Positions 53,402-62,285 of a DNA stretch of 64,000 nt are shown piece by piece; position 1 is the stretch's first letter, and each line of letters begins with the position of its first letter. The notes below the pieces were generated by a model. It was not told the origin of the DNA. It did not search any database and saw nothing but the letters and a program-made list of their open reading frames with translations. Origin of the DNA: Pseudomonas sp. B21-048 (GTDB taxonomy: Bacteria > Pseudomonadota > Gammaproteobacteria > Pseudomonadales > Pseudomonadaceae); NCBI RefSeq assembly GCF_024748615.1, contig NZ_CP087168.1, positions 3,720,001-3,784,000 of the forward strand, given 5' to 3'. A program made the translations under genes and the position numbers.

Positions 53402-53445
53402 GAAAGACCAAAGAAGCTATGCGCAGGATTCTTGGGGGGAAAGTC

Positions 53446-53799
53446 CTAGCTTCCTCTGTAGGTCGAATAGCTATACGGCGAAATCAACAACGGCACATGG
53501 TAGTGATCCTGTTCCGCGGAGATGCCAAACCGCAGCACCACCACATCCAGGAACGCGGGCTCAGGCAGCTGAACCCCACGGGCGCGGTAGTAATCGCCCG
53601 CATGAAACTGAAGCTGATAAACCCCGGACCGATAGTCATCGCCTTGCAGCAGCGGCGAATCGACACGACCGTCGCTGTTGGTCATCGCAGTGGCGACCCA
53701 TTCCAGCTGCGAACCTTCAACGCGGTACAACTCGATTTTGATCGAACTGCCCGGGCAACCGTGTGCAGCGTCCAAAACGTGTGTAGTCAAACGTCCCAT
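53446..53799 (-). CDS. uraH: 5-Hydroxyisourate hydrolase (transthyretin-like)
   Basis: 117 residues. N-terminal MGRLTTHVLDAAHGCPGSSI with the conserved HVLD, a central Arg/Asp stretch (SDGRVDSPLL) and the C-terminal tetrapeptide YRGS that forms the active site in this family. It hydrolyses 5-hydroxyisourate to OHCU in ureide formation. It is divergent from puuE, with about 435 bp between, holding the palindromic operators. Confidence 0.95.
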   Translation of the reverse strand: MGRLTTHVLDAAHGCPGSSIKIELYRVEGSQLEWVATAMTNSDGRVDSPLLQGDDYRSGVYQLQFHAGDYYRARGVQLPEPAFLDVVVLRFGISAEQDHYHVPLLISPYSYSTYRGS

Positions 53800-53930
53800 T
53801 GATTCTGCGCGCCTGCCTGCGTGGAGCAGTCAGGCCTCGCGCCTCCCGAAGTCAGTTGAAAAGGAGACCGCACCGTTTCCGAGCACGAAAAGCTGCGGCG
53901 AGCGATTGATTAAGACATTTTTCATAAAAA

Positions 53931-53940
53931 TTGTACACAA
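53931..53940. promoter_or_regulatory. Operator candidate near uraH
   Basis: TTGTACACAA, one substitution from the perfect palindrome upstream of puuE and the permease. It lies 132 bp before the uraH start codon in an AT-rich part of the intergenic region. Confidence 0.4.
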
Positions 53941-54125
53941 TAAAAACGACATTTTTACCGCCACCACCGTCATTCAAGGTTTACCAGCCAATCTCTCGCC
54001 GAACCGTGAGATCAGGGGACCTTATATTCATTAGCTGACCATTCAGGCAGGTTTCTTGCAGGCCCCTTCAAAGTGGACAGTCAGTGAAAAATGCAAAAAA
54101 TCAGGCTTACAAAGTGAATATAAAG

Positions 54126-54135
54126 TTGTATACAA
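54126..54135. promoter_or_regulatory. Operator candidate near puuE
   Basis: TTGTATACAA, a perfect palindrome, 100 bp before the puuE start. Matches the core of the site upstream of the permease gene. The 53800-54234 gap carries both promoters and no gene. Confidence 0.5.
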
Positions 54136-54234
54136 TCATTCCATCGCTGTGACGCCAGCCTGCCCTCTCATCGCCAGGCCGCCACACACACCCTGACTTT
54201 GACCAAGTCGACACGAACAAGAAGGAAGACTGCA

Positions 54235-55161
54235 GTGAGCGCTGACTATCCACGCGACCTGATCGGTTACGGCAGTAACCCTCCTCACCCACATTGGCCG
54301 GGCAATGCCCGCATCGCCCTGTCCTTCGTGCTCAACTACGAGGAAGGTGGCGAGCGCAATATCCTGCATGGCGATAAAGAGTCCGAAGCTTTCCTCTCGG
54401 AAATGGTCTCGGCGCAGCCGCTGCAAGGCGAGCGCAATATGAGCATGGAATCCCTTTACGAGTATGGCAGCCGTGCCGGCGTGTGGCGGATTTTGAAACT
54501 GTTCAAGGAATTCGACATTCCGCTGACGATCTTCGCCGTGGCCATGGCCGCCCAGCGCCACCCGGACGTGATCCGCGCCATGGTCGATGCAGGCCACGAA
54601 ATCTGCAGCCACGGCTACCGCTGGATCGACTACCAGTACATGGACGAAGCGCAGGAACGCGAGCACATGCTCGAAGCGATCCGCATCCTCACCGAGATCA
54701 CCGGCGAGCGCCCACTGGGTTGGTACACCGGCCGCACCGGCCCGAACACCCGCCGGCTGGTGATGGAAGAAGGCGGCTTCCTCTACGACTGCGACACCTA
54801 CGACGACGACCTGCCCTACTGGGAACCGAACAACCCGACCGGCAAGCCGCACTTGGTGATCCCGTACACCCTGGACACCAACGACATGCGCTTCACTCAG
54901 GTCCAGGGCTTCAACAAGGGCGACGATTTCTTTGAATACCTGAAAGACGCGTTTGATGTGCTGTATGCCGAAGGCGCCGAAGCACCGAAGATGTTGTCGA
55001 TCGGCCTGCACTGCCGGCTGATCGGCCGTCCGGCGCGCCTGGCCTCGCTCAAACGCTTTATCGAATACGCTAAAAGTCATGAACAGGTGTGGTTCAGCCG
55101 TCGCGTCGACATCGCTCGCCACTGGCACCAAACCCACCCGTATCAAGGGGCCGCGAAATGA
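54235..55161 (+). CDS. puuE: Allantoinase PuuE (polysaccharide-deacetylase fold)
   Basis: 308 residues starting GTG; AAGGAAG lies 6 bp upstream. The frame has an alternative ATG at 54199 without support. The deacetylase-like fold shows VLNYEEGGERNILHGD, HEICSHGYRWIDYQ and GWYTGRTGPNTRRLVMEEGG. This metal-independent allantoinase opens allantoin to allantoate. The stop overlaps the ATG of uraD (ATGA), so translation is coupled. First gene of the plus-strand purine operon. Confidence 0.94.
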   Translation: MSADYPRDLIGYGSNPPHPHWPGNARIALSFVLNYEEGGERNILHGDKESEAFLSEMVSAQPLQGERNMSMESLYEYGSRAGVWRILKLFKEFDIPLTIFAVAMAAQRHPDVIRAMVDAGHEICSHGYRWIDYQYMDEAQEREHMLEAIRILTEITGERPLGWYTGRTGPNTRRLVMEEGGFLYDCDTYDDDLPYWEPNNPTGKPHLVIPYTLDTNDMRFTQVQGFNKGDDFFEYLKDAFDVLYAEGAEAPKMLSIGLHCRLIGRPARLASLKRFIEYAKSHEQVWFSRRVDIARHWHQTHPYQGAAK

Positions 55162-55673
55162 GCCGCTTCCAAACCCTGAAACCATCGTCCCTGAGCCGCG
55201 ACGCGTTTGTCGCCGCCTTCGCCGACATCTACGAACATTCGCCATGGGTGGCCGAGAAGGCCTTCGACCTGGGCCAGGACGCTTCGATCGACGAGATCGA
55301 AACCCTGCACCAGCGTATGAGCGACATCCTGTTGAGCGCTGATCACGCAAGCCAACTGGCCCTGATCAACGCTCACCCGGACCTGGCAGGCTTTGCCGCC
55401 GTCCAGGGCCAACTTACCGCAGCCAGCACTGAAGAACAGTCTGGCGCGGGTATTCACCAATGCTCGAGCGATGAGTTCCAGCGCTTCACCGAGCTGAACG
55501 ACGCCTACAAAGCCAAGTTCAAGTTTCCCTTCATCATGGCGGTAAAAGGCAGCAACCGGCATCAGATCCTCGCAGCGTTCGAAACGCGCATTCACAACTC
55601 GGTCGACACCGAATTCAAATGCGCGCTGGCGCAGATCAACAAGATCGCGTTGTTCCGATTACTGACCCTATAG
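55158..55673 (+). CDS. uraD: OHCU decarboxylase
   Basis: 171 residues. Family landmarks: LINAHPDLAG with the catalytic His, EEQSGAGIHQCSSDEFQRFT and YKAKFKFPFIMAVKGSNR. It decarboxylates 2-oxo-4-hydroxy-4-carboxy-5-ureidoimidazoline to S-allantoin. Overlaps puuE by 4 bp and precedes the allantoicase gene by 96 bp. Confidence 0.95.
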   Translation: MSRFQTLKPSSLSRDAFVAAFADIYEHSPWVAEKAFDLGQDASIDEIETLHQRMSDILLSADHASQLALINAHPDLAGFAAVQGQLTAASTEEQSGAGIHQCSSDEFQRFTELNDAYKAKFKFPFIMAVKGSNRHQILAAFETRIHNSVDTEFKCALAQINKIALFRLLTL

Positions 55674-55769
55674 CGAGCAGCCCTTGTGAAAAGCCCGGGC
55701 GTTTAAAACGCGAAGACCCAAGGGCACTGCAAGCATCCCAAGCCACTTATTTAAAGGCAGACAAGAAGA

Positions 55770-56765
55770 ATGAAAGCTTACGCCGTACCTTTCGAGAAGT
55801 TCGTCAACCTGGCCGACGCCCGTCTGGGCACCAAAATCATCTCGGTCACCGATGACTGGTTCGCCGACGCCAACCGTCTGTTCCAACCGACCCCGGCCGT
55901 GTGGAAGGAGGGCGTGTTCGATGACAACGGCAAGTGGATGGACGGCTGGGAGTCGCGCCGCAAGCGCTTCGAAGGCTACGACAGCGCGGTAATCCGCCTG
56001 GGCGTGCCGGGCTCGATCAAAGGCGTGGACATCGACACTTCATTCTTCACCGGCAACTTCCCGCCGTCGGCTTCCCTGGAAGCCTGCTTCCTGGCCTCCG
56101 GCGAGCCCGACGAAAACACTCAGTGGACTGAAGTGCTGTCGGCCGTCGAGTTGCAAGGCAACAGCCACCACTACCACGAAATCAATAACGACCAGGCGTT
56201 CAGCCATTTGCGTTTCAACATCTACCCGGATGGCGGCGTGGCCCGTCTGCGTGTGTACGGCATTCCGTTCCGCGACTGGTCGGCGGTTGGCGACAACGAG
56301 CAAGTTGACCTGGCCGCTGCCCTGAATGGCGGTCGCGCGCTGGCCTGCTCCGATGAACACTTCGGCCGCATGAGCAACATCCTCAACCCGGGCCGTGGCA
56401 TCAACATGGGCGATGGCTGGGAAACCGCACGTCGTCGTACGCCGGGCAATGACTGGGTAATCGTGGCGCTGGGTCATGCCGGCGAGATCGAAAAAGTCAT
56501 CGTCGACACCCTGCACTTCAAAGGCAACTACCCGGACACTTGTTCGATCCAGGGTGCATTCGTGAAGGGCGGCACCGACAGCCAGATCGAAACCCAATCG
56601 CTGTTCTGGCGTGAACTGTTGCCAAGCCAGAAGCTGGAAATGCACGCCGAACACACCTTCGCCGAGCAGATCAAGGCACTGGGCCCGATCACCCACATCC
56701 GCCTGAACGTGTTCCCGGATGGTGGCGTGAGCCGCCTGCGGGTCCTCGGCAAGGTCGCGAAGTAA
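55770..56765 (+). CDS. alc: Allantoicase
   Basis: 331 residues in two similar jelly-roll halves, each with the motif [16 protein letters not shown] or [16 protein letters not shown] near its end and DGWESRRKR or DGWETARRR near its start. The internal duplication is typical of allantoicase. It splits allantoate into ureidoglycolate and urea. Flanked by uraD and a palindromic element before allA. Confidence 0.95.
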   Translation: MKAYAVPFEKFVNLADARLGTKIISVTDDWFADANRLFQPTPAVWKEGVFDDNGKWMDGWESRRKRFEGYDSAVIRLGVPGSIKGVDIDTSFFTGNFPPSASLEACFLASGEPDENTQWTEVLSAVELQGNSHHYHEINNDQAFSHLRFNIYPDGGVARLRVYGIPFRDWSAVGDNEQVDLAAALNGGRALACSDEHFGRMSNILNPGRGINMGDGWETARRRTPGNDWVIVALGHAGEIEKVIVDTLHFKGNYPDTCSIQGAFVKGGTDSQIETQSLFWRELLPSQKLEMHAEHTFAEQIKALGPITHIRLNVFPDGGVSRLRVLGKVAK

Positions 56766-56770
56766 CACCC

Positions 56771-56874
56771 GATCGTTCCCACGCTCTGCGTGGGAATGCA
56801 TACCGTGACGCTCCGCGTCACAGTGGACGCGGAGCGTCCATGTCGGCGTTCCCACGCAGAGCGTGGGAACGATC
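56771..56874. repeat. Large palindromic element, second copy of the 7492-7602 type
   Basis: Arms start GATCGTTCCCACGCTCTGCG and end with the complementary sequence; the centre contains GACGCTCCGCGTC and GACGCGGAGCGTC. The same design at 7492-7602. It lies between two genes of the same operon (alc and allA), only 6 bp after the alc stop, so it may tune downstream expression. Confidence 0.85.
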
Positions 56875-56900
56875 AAATTCAAAAGATTAAGAAGACCAGC

Positions 56901-57404
56901 ATGCGCACATTGACGATTGAACCGCTGACCAAAGAAGCCTTCGCCCCTTTCGGTGACGTGATCGAAACCGACGGCAGCGATCACTTCATGATCAACAACG
57001 GTTCGACCCTGCGCTTTCACAAACTGGCTGTGGTCGAAACCGCCACGCCAGAGGACAAGGCGATCATCAGCATCTTCCGCGCCGACGCGCAGGACATGCC
57101 GCTGACCGTCCGCATGCTGGAGCGTCATCCGCTGGGCAGCCAGGCGTTCATTCCGCTGCTCGGCAACCCCTTTCTGATCGTGGTCGCGCCACTTGGCGAT
57201 GAACCTGTATCAGGCTTGGTCCGCGCCTTCGTCACCAACGGCAGGCAGGGCATTAATTACCATCGCGGCGTCTGGCACCACCCGGTGCTGACGATCGAAA
57301 AGCGGGATGACTTCCTGGTGGTTGATCGCAGTGGCACAGGCAATAACTGCGATGAGCATTTTTTCAAAGAGGATGAGCGGTTGATCCTTGCCCCCCACCA
57401 ATAA
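56901..57404 (+). CDS. allA: Ureidoglycolate lyase
   Basis: 167 residues from MRTLTIEPLTKEAFAPFGDV. Conserved blocks: SIFRADAQDMPLTVRMLERH with PLGSQAFIPL, and INYHRGVWHHPVL, with the His pair likely to act in catalysis. It converts ureidoglycolate to glyoxylate and urea. The ATG at 56901 comes 26 bp after the palindromic element. Confidence 0.94.
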   Translation: MRTLTIEPLTKEAFAPFGDVIETDGSDHFMINNGSTLRFHKLAVVETATPEDKAIISIFRADAQDMPLTVRMLERHPLGSQAFIPLLGNPFLIVVAPLGDEPVSGLVRAFVTNGRQGINYHRGVWHHPVLTIEKRDDFLVVDRSGTGNNCDEHFFKEDERLILAPHQ

Positions 57405-57455
57405 GAGAAGAGTCCGATCACTCGACAACAGAGTGACGGGCGAGAGGTAAAGACT

Positions 57456-58754
57456 GTGGAAGCACATCTGTTGGAATGGCTGAACCTGAGCGTGCGCTGG
57501 GTTCACATGATCACTGGCGTGGCCTGGATCGGCGCGTCGTTCTATTTCGTCTGGCTGGAAAACAACCTCAATCGGGTCAATCCGAAAAACGGGTTGGCGG
57601 GCGATTTGTGGGCGATCCACGGCGGCGGTATCTATCACCTGGAAAAATACAAACTGGCTCCACCGACCATGCCGGACAACCTGCATTGGTTCAAATGGGA
57701 AGCCTACTTCACCTGGCTGTCGGGGGTCGCGCTGCTGTGCGTGGTGTTCTACTCCAACCCGACGCTGTACCTGCTGGCTCCGGGCAGCAGCCTGACCGGC
57801 CCTGAAGGTGTTTTGCTGGGCCTCGGTTCGCTGTTCGTCGGCTGGTTTGTCTACTCCTTCCTTTGCGACTCGGCGTTGGGCAAACGCCCAGCCCTGCTCG
57901 GCTTCATCCTGTTCGTGCTGATCATCGGCGCCGCTTACGGCTTCAGCAAAGTGTTCAGCGGTCGTGGTGCGTACCTGCACGTCGGCGCGATCATCGGCAC
58001 CATCATGGTCGGCAACGTGTTCCGCATCATCATGCCGGCGCAGCGCGCCTTGGTGGCGGCGATCGCCGAGAACCGCACGCCCGATCCAGCGCTACCGGCC
58101 AAAGGCTTGCTGCGTTCGCGGCACAACAACTATTTCACCTTGCCGGTGCTGTTCATCATGATCAGCAACCACTTCCCAAGCACCTACGGCAGCCAATACA
58201 ACTGGCTGATCCTGGCCGGGATCGCGGTGCTGGCGGTGTTGGTGCGTCACTACTTCAACACCCGTCACGACAGCCACAAGTTTGCCTGGACCCTGCCCGC
58301 TGCGGCGGTCGGCATGATCTGCCTGGCCTACGTGACCGGGCCGGCGCCGATGTCCAACGCACCTGAAGTGGCCAAGGCGCCTGGGACCATCGAGTACCAG
58401 CCACTGCCGGAAACCGCCCTTGGTGGTGGTGCCAAACCTGAAGCGGCAAAAACGGCGCCGGCTGCTGAACCGGCTCAGGCGTCCAATCAGGGGCCCTCGT
58501 TCGACAAGGTTCACAGCGTGATTCAGGAACGTTGCGCCGTGTGCCATTCGGCCAAACCGACCAGTCCGCTATTCAGTGCGGCGCCGGCTGGCGTGATGTT
58601 CGATACCCCCGAGCAGATCAAGCTCCAGGCCCCGCGCATCCAGGCCCAGGCTGTTGCCAGCCAGATCATGCCACTGGGCAACATCACCCAGATGACCCAG
58701 CAGGAGCGCGACCTGATCGGTGCGTGGATTGTTCAGGGAGCCCGAACCCAATAA
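57456..58754 (+). CDS. puuD: Urate hydroxylase PuuD (membrane protein with cytochrome c domain)
   Basis: 432 residues, start GTG after GAGAGG. About eight membrane helices with conserved WVHMITGVAWIGASFYFVWL and GGGIYHLEKYKL, then a C-terminal periplasmic-type domain with haem site CAVCH and an axial-ligand Met in ASQIMPLGN. It hydroxylates urate to 5-hydroxyisourate in bacteria that lack soluble uricase, passing electrons to the haem domain. No soluble urate oxidase gene is in the block, which fits PuuD as the urate-consuming enzyme. Confidence 0.94.
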   Translation: MEAHLLEWLNLSVRWVHMITGVAWIGASFYFVWLENNLNRVNPKNGLAGDLWAIHGGGIYHLEKYKLAPPTMPDNLHWFKWEAYFTWLSGVALLCVVFYSNPTLYLLAPGSSLTGPEGVLLGLGSLFVGWFVYSFLCDSALGKRPALLGFILFVLIIGAAYGFSKVFSGRGAYLHVGAIIGTIMVGNVFRIIMPAQRALVAAIAENRTPDPALPAKGLLRSRHNNYFTLPVLFIMISNHFPSTYGSQYNWLILAGIAVLAVLVRHYFNTRHDSHKFAWTLPAAAVGMICLAYVTGPAPMSNAPEVAKAPGTIEYQPLPETALGGGAKPEAAKTAPAAEPAQASNQGPSFDKVHSVIQERCAVCHSAKPTSPLFSAAPAGVMFDTPEQIKLQAPRIQAQAVASQIMPLGNITQMTQQERDLIGAWIVQGARTQ

Positions 58755-58760
58755 GCAACA

Positions 58761-58788
58761 CAAAAGCCTGTGACAAGCAGGCTTTTGT
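58761..58788 (+). terminator. Terminator after puuD
   Basis: ACAAAAGCCTG and CAGGCTTTTGT form an 11-bp stem around 6 bases; the T-rich arm serves as the run. It lies 7 bp after the puuD stop. Confidence 0.75.
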
Positions 58789-58830
58789 GGCGAGGGAGCT
58801 TGCTCCCGCTGGACTGCGCAGCAGTCCAAT
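58789..58830. repeat. Single repeat unit of the GTGGCGAGGGAGC family
   Basis: GGCGAGGGAGCTTGCTCCCG followed by a small palindrome (GGACTGCGCAGCAGTCC). It abuts the puuD terminator. The rest of the 58831-59122 gap shows no gene; promoter of the following porin gene must lie here. Confidence 0.75.
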
Positions 58831-59122
58831 CGTGGGGCCGCTCGAATCCGCTCTAAAAAAGCGCGGATTTAATTCCTGACCAGAACGCCAACTTATCCCG
58901 ACTCTGGACAGTACCAAGGCAACCTGAAATGACGCTCAATCGACTGTTTTTGAACAGCCGAACGGGCATTTTTTGCTTTTAGAAAGCCTTAGCTCAGCTC
59001 TTGCTATCAGCATAAAAGCTGACCGAATGGATGATTTTTTACCGCCGCAAGAAAAGGCGCCACACCAGAGCGCCGACCTTAGAAAAATAACGTGGAACCA
59101 CCTACTTTTTGGGAGCAACCAA

Positions 59123-59908
59123 ATGAAACGTACGTGCACCAGCCTGATGCTCGCGGGATCCTTGCTGGCCGGAGGCCAGACCATGGCCGGCGACTTGCTG
59201 CAATGGCAGAACAACAGCCTGACCTACCTCTATGGCAAGGACTTCCAGGTCAACCCGCGCATTCAGCAAACCGTCACCTTCGAGCACGCCGATGCCTGGA
59301 AATACGGGGATAACTTCTTCTTCGTCGACAAGATTTTCTACAACGGCGAGAAGGACTTTAACGCCGGCCCAAACACCTATTACGGGGAGTTCCAGCCGCG
59401 TATTTCGCTGGGCAAGGTCCTCGACCAGAAGATCGAATTCGGCCCGATCAAAGACGTGCTGCTGGCCATGACGTACGAATTCGGTGAAGGCGATACCGAG
59501 TCCTATTTGATCGGTCCGGGTTTCGACCTGGCGATTCCCGGGTTTGACTACTTCCAGCTGAACTTCTACCAGCGTCACACCGAAGGCAGTCGCCCGGGTG
59601 ATAACGTCTGGCAGATCACCCCGGTTTGGTCCTACACCATTGCGGTGGGCGATTCGAACATCCTGATCGATGGCTTCATGGACTGGGTGGTCGACAACGA
59701 CCAGAACAGCAAAGGCACCTACCACGCCAACCTGCACTTCAACCCGCAGATCAAATATGACTTGGGCAAAGCGCTGAGCATTGGCGAGAAACAGTTGTAC
59801 GTCGGTGTCGAGTACGACTATTGGTCAGACAAGTACGGGATCAAGGACAGCCAGGCCTTCAAGACCGATCAAAGCAACACGAGCTTCCTGGTGAAGCTCC
59901 ACTTCTAA
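59123..59908 (+). CDS. Tsx-like outer-membrane channel
   Basis: 261 residues with signal peptide MKRTCTSLMLAGSLLAGG up to about residue 22. The mature sequence starts DLLQWQNNSLTYLYGKDFQVNP, then shows alternating beta-strand patterns (YGEFQPRISLG, ILIDGFMDWVVDND) and a C-terminal strand ending in Phe (SFLVKLHF), the usual outer-membrane insertion signal. The family includes nucleoside-specific porin Tsx. Placed at the end of the purine block, it may let nucleosides or purines enter the periplasm. Confidence 0.85.
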   Translation: MKRTCTSLMLAGSLLAGGQTMAGDLLQWQNNSLTYLYGKDFQVNPRIQQTVTFEHADAWKYGDNFFFVDKIFYNGEKDFNAGPNTYYGEFQPRISLGKVLDQKIEFGPIKDVLLAMTYEFGEGDTESYLIGPGFDLAIPGFDYFQLNFYQRHTEGSRPGDNVWQITPVWSYTIAVGDSNILIDGFMDWVVDNDQNSKGTYHANLHFNPQIKYDLGKALSIGEKQLYVGVEYDYWSDKYGIKDSQAFKTDQSNTSFLVKLHF

Positions 59909-59919
59909 TCGTAAAAGCT

Positions 59920-60008
59920 TCGCGGGCAAGCCTCGCTCCTACAGGTCTTGTGTCGTTCACCGGTTATGTGAACAATTCAAGACCTGTAGGAGCGAGGCTT
60001 GCCCGCGA
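59920..60008. repeat. Palindromic element with 30-bp perfect arms
   Basis: Arms start TCGCGGGCAAGCCTCGCTCC, separated by about 29 bp. Same family as 50557-50671. It sits between convergent genes and can form a long hairpin. Confidence 0.9.
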
Positions 60009-60026
60009 ACCACCGCACCGCAAATC

Positions 60027-61199
60027 TCAAGCCGAAACCGCAGGCTCCACCAACCCCAGAAACCGGCACAGCTCATCCCGCTTGGCCAACGCATCGCGCC
60101 GCCCCAGATCAATCAATTCGCCGCAATACCCCGCCTCGAACAGCAGATAACTCAGCACTCCTGCCCCGCTGGTCTTGGTCGCCCCCGGCCCGCGCAAAAA
60201 CAGACGCAAGGCCGCCGGCAATTCCTGGCGATGCCGCGCCGCAATTTCATCGATCGGCTGACTCGGCGAAATTACCAGCACCTCCACCGGCGCTGCTCCC
60301 AATGCCCGACTCGGCGCGCCGTCGGGCAGCAGATGGCTGAACTGGTTCAGACGCTGCAACAACTCGATGTCACTTTCCAGGCTGTCAATGAACGTACTGT
60401 TGAGCATGTGCCCGCCGATTTGTGCCAGGGTCGGCTGCTGACCGGTGTAGGCACGTTGCAGCGGCTGTTGCGGGTCGACCCCGCGCGGGTTGCCGCTGAC
60501 GCCCACCACCAGCACGCGGCTGGCGCCCAAGTGCAGGGCCGGGCTGATCGGTGCTGATTGGCGTACCGCGCCGTCACCGAAATATTCTTCGCCGATTCTC
60601 ACCGGCGCAAACAGTAATGGAATCGCCGAACTGGCCAGCAGATGTTCGATGCTCAGTTGGGTCGGCACACCAATTCGCCGATGACGCAACCAGGGCTCAA
60701 TGGTGCCGCCGCCCTGATAAAACGTGACGGCCTGACCGGATTCATAGCCAAACGCCGTGATCGCCACCGCCTTCAATTGCTTTTGCGCGATGGCCTCGGC
60801 AATTCCGGGCAGGTGCAGTTTGTCGTTGAGCAAACCGCGCAGCGGCGAGCTGTTGAGCAGGGCCACTGGCACCGGAGCGCCAACCCCCATCAGATTGTGA
60901 CTGACAAAGCGGGCGGCTTGATGGATCACGCCCGGCCAGTCGCTGCGCAGCACCAGATGACTGCGAAAACCTTGCCAGAAGGCAGTCAGACGCTGAATCG
61001 CGCCACGAAAGTCCATTGCTCCGCTGGCCAGGCTGACCGCATTGATCGCGCCAGCCGAAGTACCGACGATCACCGGAAACGGATTCGCCGCCCCCACCGG
61101 CAGCAGCTCGGCAATCGCCGCCAGCACACCCACCTGATAAGCCGCCCGAGCCCCACCGCCGGAAAGTATCAACCCTGTAACCGGTTCAGCAGAACGCAT
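60027..61199 (-). CDS. Patatin-like phospholipase family protein
   Basis: 390 residues. The oxyanion GGGARA in LILSGGGARAAYQVGVL, nucleophile Ser in VGTSAGAINAV, and the Asp of the dyad in EEYFGDGAVRQSAP are intact. No signal peptide, so probably cytoplasmic or membrane-associated. A C-terminal extension with FEAGYCGELIDLGRRDA follows the catalytic domain. Lipid or acyl-ester hydrolase of unknown role. It lies 35 bp after the acyltransferase gene on the same strand. Confidence 0.9.
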   Translation of the reverse strand: MRSAEPVTGLILSGGGARAAYQVGVLAAIAELLPVGAANPFPVIVGTSAGAINAVSLASGAMDFRGAIQRLTAFWQGFRSHLVLRSDWPGVIHQAARFVSHNLMGVGAPVPVALLNSSPLRGLLNDKLHLPGIAEAIAQKQLKAVAITAFGYESGQAVTFYQGGGTIEPWLRHRRIGVPTQLSIEHLLASSAIPLLFAPVRIGEEYFGDGAVRQSAPISPALHLGASRVLVVGVSGNPRGVDPQQPLQRAYTGQQPTLAQIGGHMLNSTFIDSLESDIELLQRLNQFSHLLPDGAPSRALGAAPVEVLVISPSQPIDEIAARHRQELPAALRLFLRGPGATKTSGAGVLSYLLFEAGYCGELIDLGRRDALAKRDELCRFLGLVEPAVSA

Positions 61200-61234
61200 C
61201 GCAACACTCCATGGCGCTTAAAGGGATCGGTGAC

Positions 61235-62167
61235 TCAACCGCGTTTGGCGTACAGCTTCGGTTCGCCCGGTGGACGGCTCTTGAAGCGGCGATGTGCCCA
61301 GAGGTATTGCTCCGGGCATTCGCGCAACGCGCTTTCGACCCACTGGTTGATGCGAATGCAGTCCGCCTCTTCCGTCTCGCCGGGAAAGCCCTCGAGCGGC
61401 GCATGAATCGTCAACCGATAACCACTGCCATCAGCCAGACGTTGCTGAGTGAACGGCACTACCAGCGCCTTGCCCAGCCGCGCGAACTTGCTGGTGGCGG
61501 TGACGGTCGCCGCCTGAATCCCGAACAACGGCACGAAGATACTTTGCTTGGCACCGTAATCCTGATCCGGTGCGTACCAGATCGCTCGGCCTGCCCGCAG
61601 CAGTTTGAGCATGCCGCGCACGTCGTCACGCTCCACCGCCAGCGAGTCAAGGTTGTGCCGCTCGCGGCCACGACGCTGGATGTAGTCGAACAGCGGATTC
61701 TTGTGTTCGCGGTACATACCGTCAATGGTGTGCTGCTGACCGAGCAGCGCCGCGCCGATCTCAAGCGTAGTGAAATGCACGGCCATCAGAATCACGCCCT
61801 TGCCGTCGTGCTGGGCCTGCTTCAAATGCTCCAGGCCTTCGACATGAGCCAGTTTCGCCAGACGTTTGCGCGACCACCACCAGCTCATGGCCATCTCGAA
61901 GAAGGCGATGCCGGTGGAGGCGAAGTTTTCCTTGAGCAGGCGCTTGCGCTCGGCAGCGGACTTTTCAGGGAAACACAGTTCAAGATTGCGCTTGGCAATG
62001 CGCCGTCGGTCGCCGGCCACCCGATACATCAATGCGCCCAAGGCGCGACCGACCGACAGCAATGCCGGATACGGCAACTGCACTATCAGCCACAACAGCC
62101 CCAAGCCACACCATAGCGGCCAGAAACGTGGAGAAAGAAATGCTGTTCGAAAACGCGGGCGATCCAT
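61235..62167 (-). CDS. Lipid A late acyltransferase (LpxL/HtrB family)
   Basis: 310 residues from MDRPRFRTAFLSPRFWPLWC; GGAAC precedes the ATG. An N-terminal membrane helix (WPLWCGLGLLWLIVQLPYP) is followed by the family HX4E motif in AVHFTTLEIGAALLG and GMYREHKNPLFDY and APDQDYG. Transfers an acyl chain to lipid A on the inner leaflet. The longer frame to 62710 is spurious. A divergent gene, minC, lies upstream. Confidence 0.93.
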   Translation of the reverse strand: MDRPRFRTAFLSPRFWPLWCGLGLLWLIVQLPYPALLSVGRALGALMYRVAGDRRRIAKRNLELCFPEKSAAERKRLLKENFASTGIAFFEMAMSWWWSRKRLAKLAHVEGLEHLKQAQHDGKGVILMAVHFTTLEIGAALLGQQHTIDGMYREHKNPLFDYIQRRGRERHNLDSLAVERDDVRGMLKLLRAGRAIWYAPDQDYGAKQSIFVPLFGIQAATVTATSKFARLGKALVVPFTQQRLADGSGYRLTIHAPLEGFPGETEEADCIRINQWVESALRECPEQYLWAHRRFKSRPPGEPKLYAKRG

Positions 62168-62285
62168 TAAAGGTTCCGTCAAGACAGTGGCCGCGCATTC
62201 TACATCGTTCGACCCGGCTTGCGGCCCGCGGGCGTTCTCGTTATAAGTCTCGGCACTTTTAGTGACAAGCTGTTGTATGCCGACC

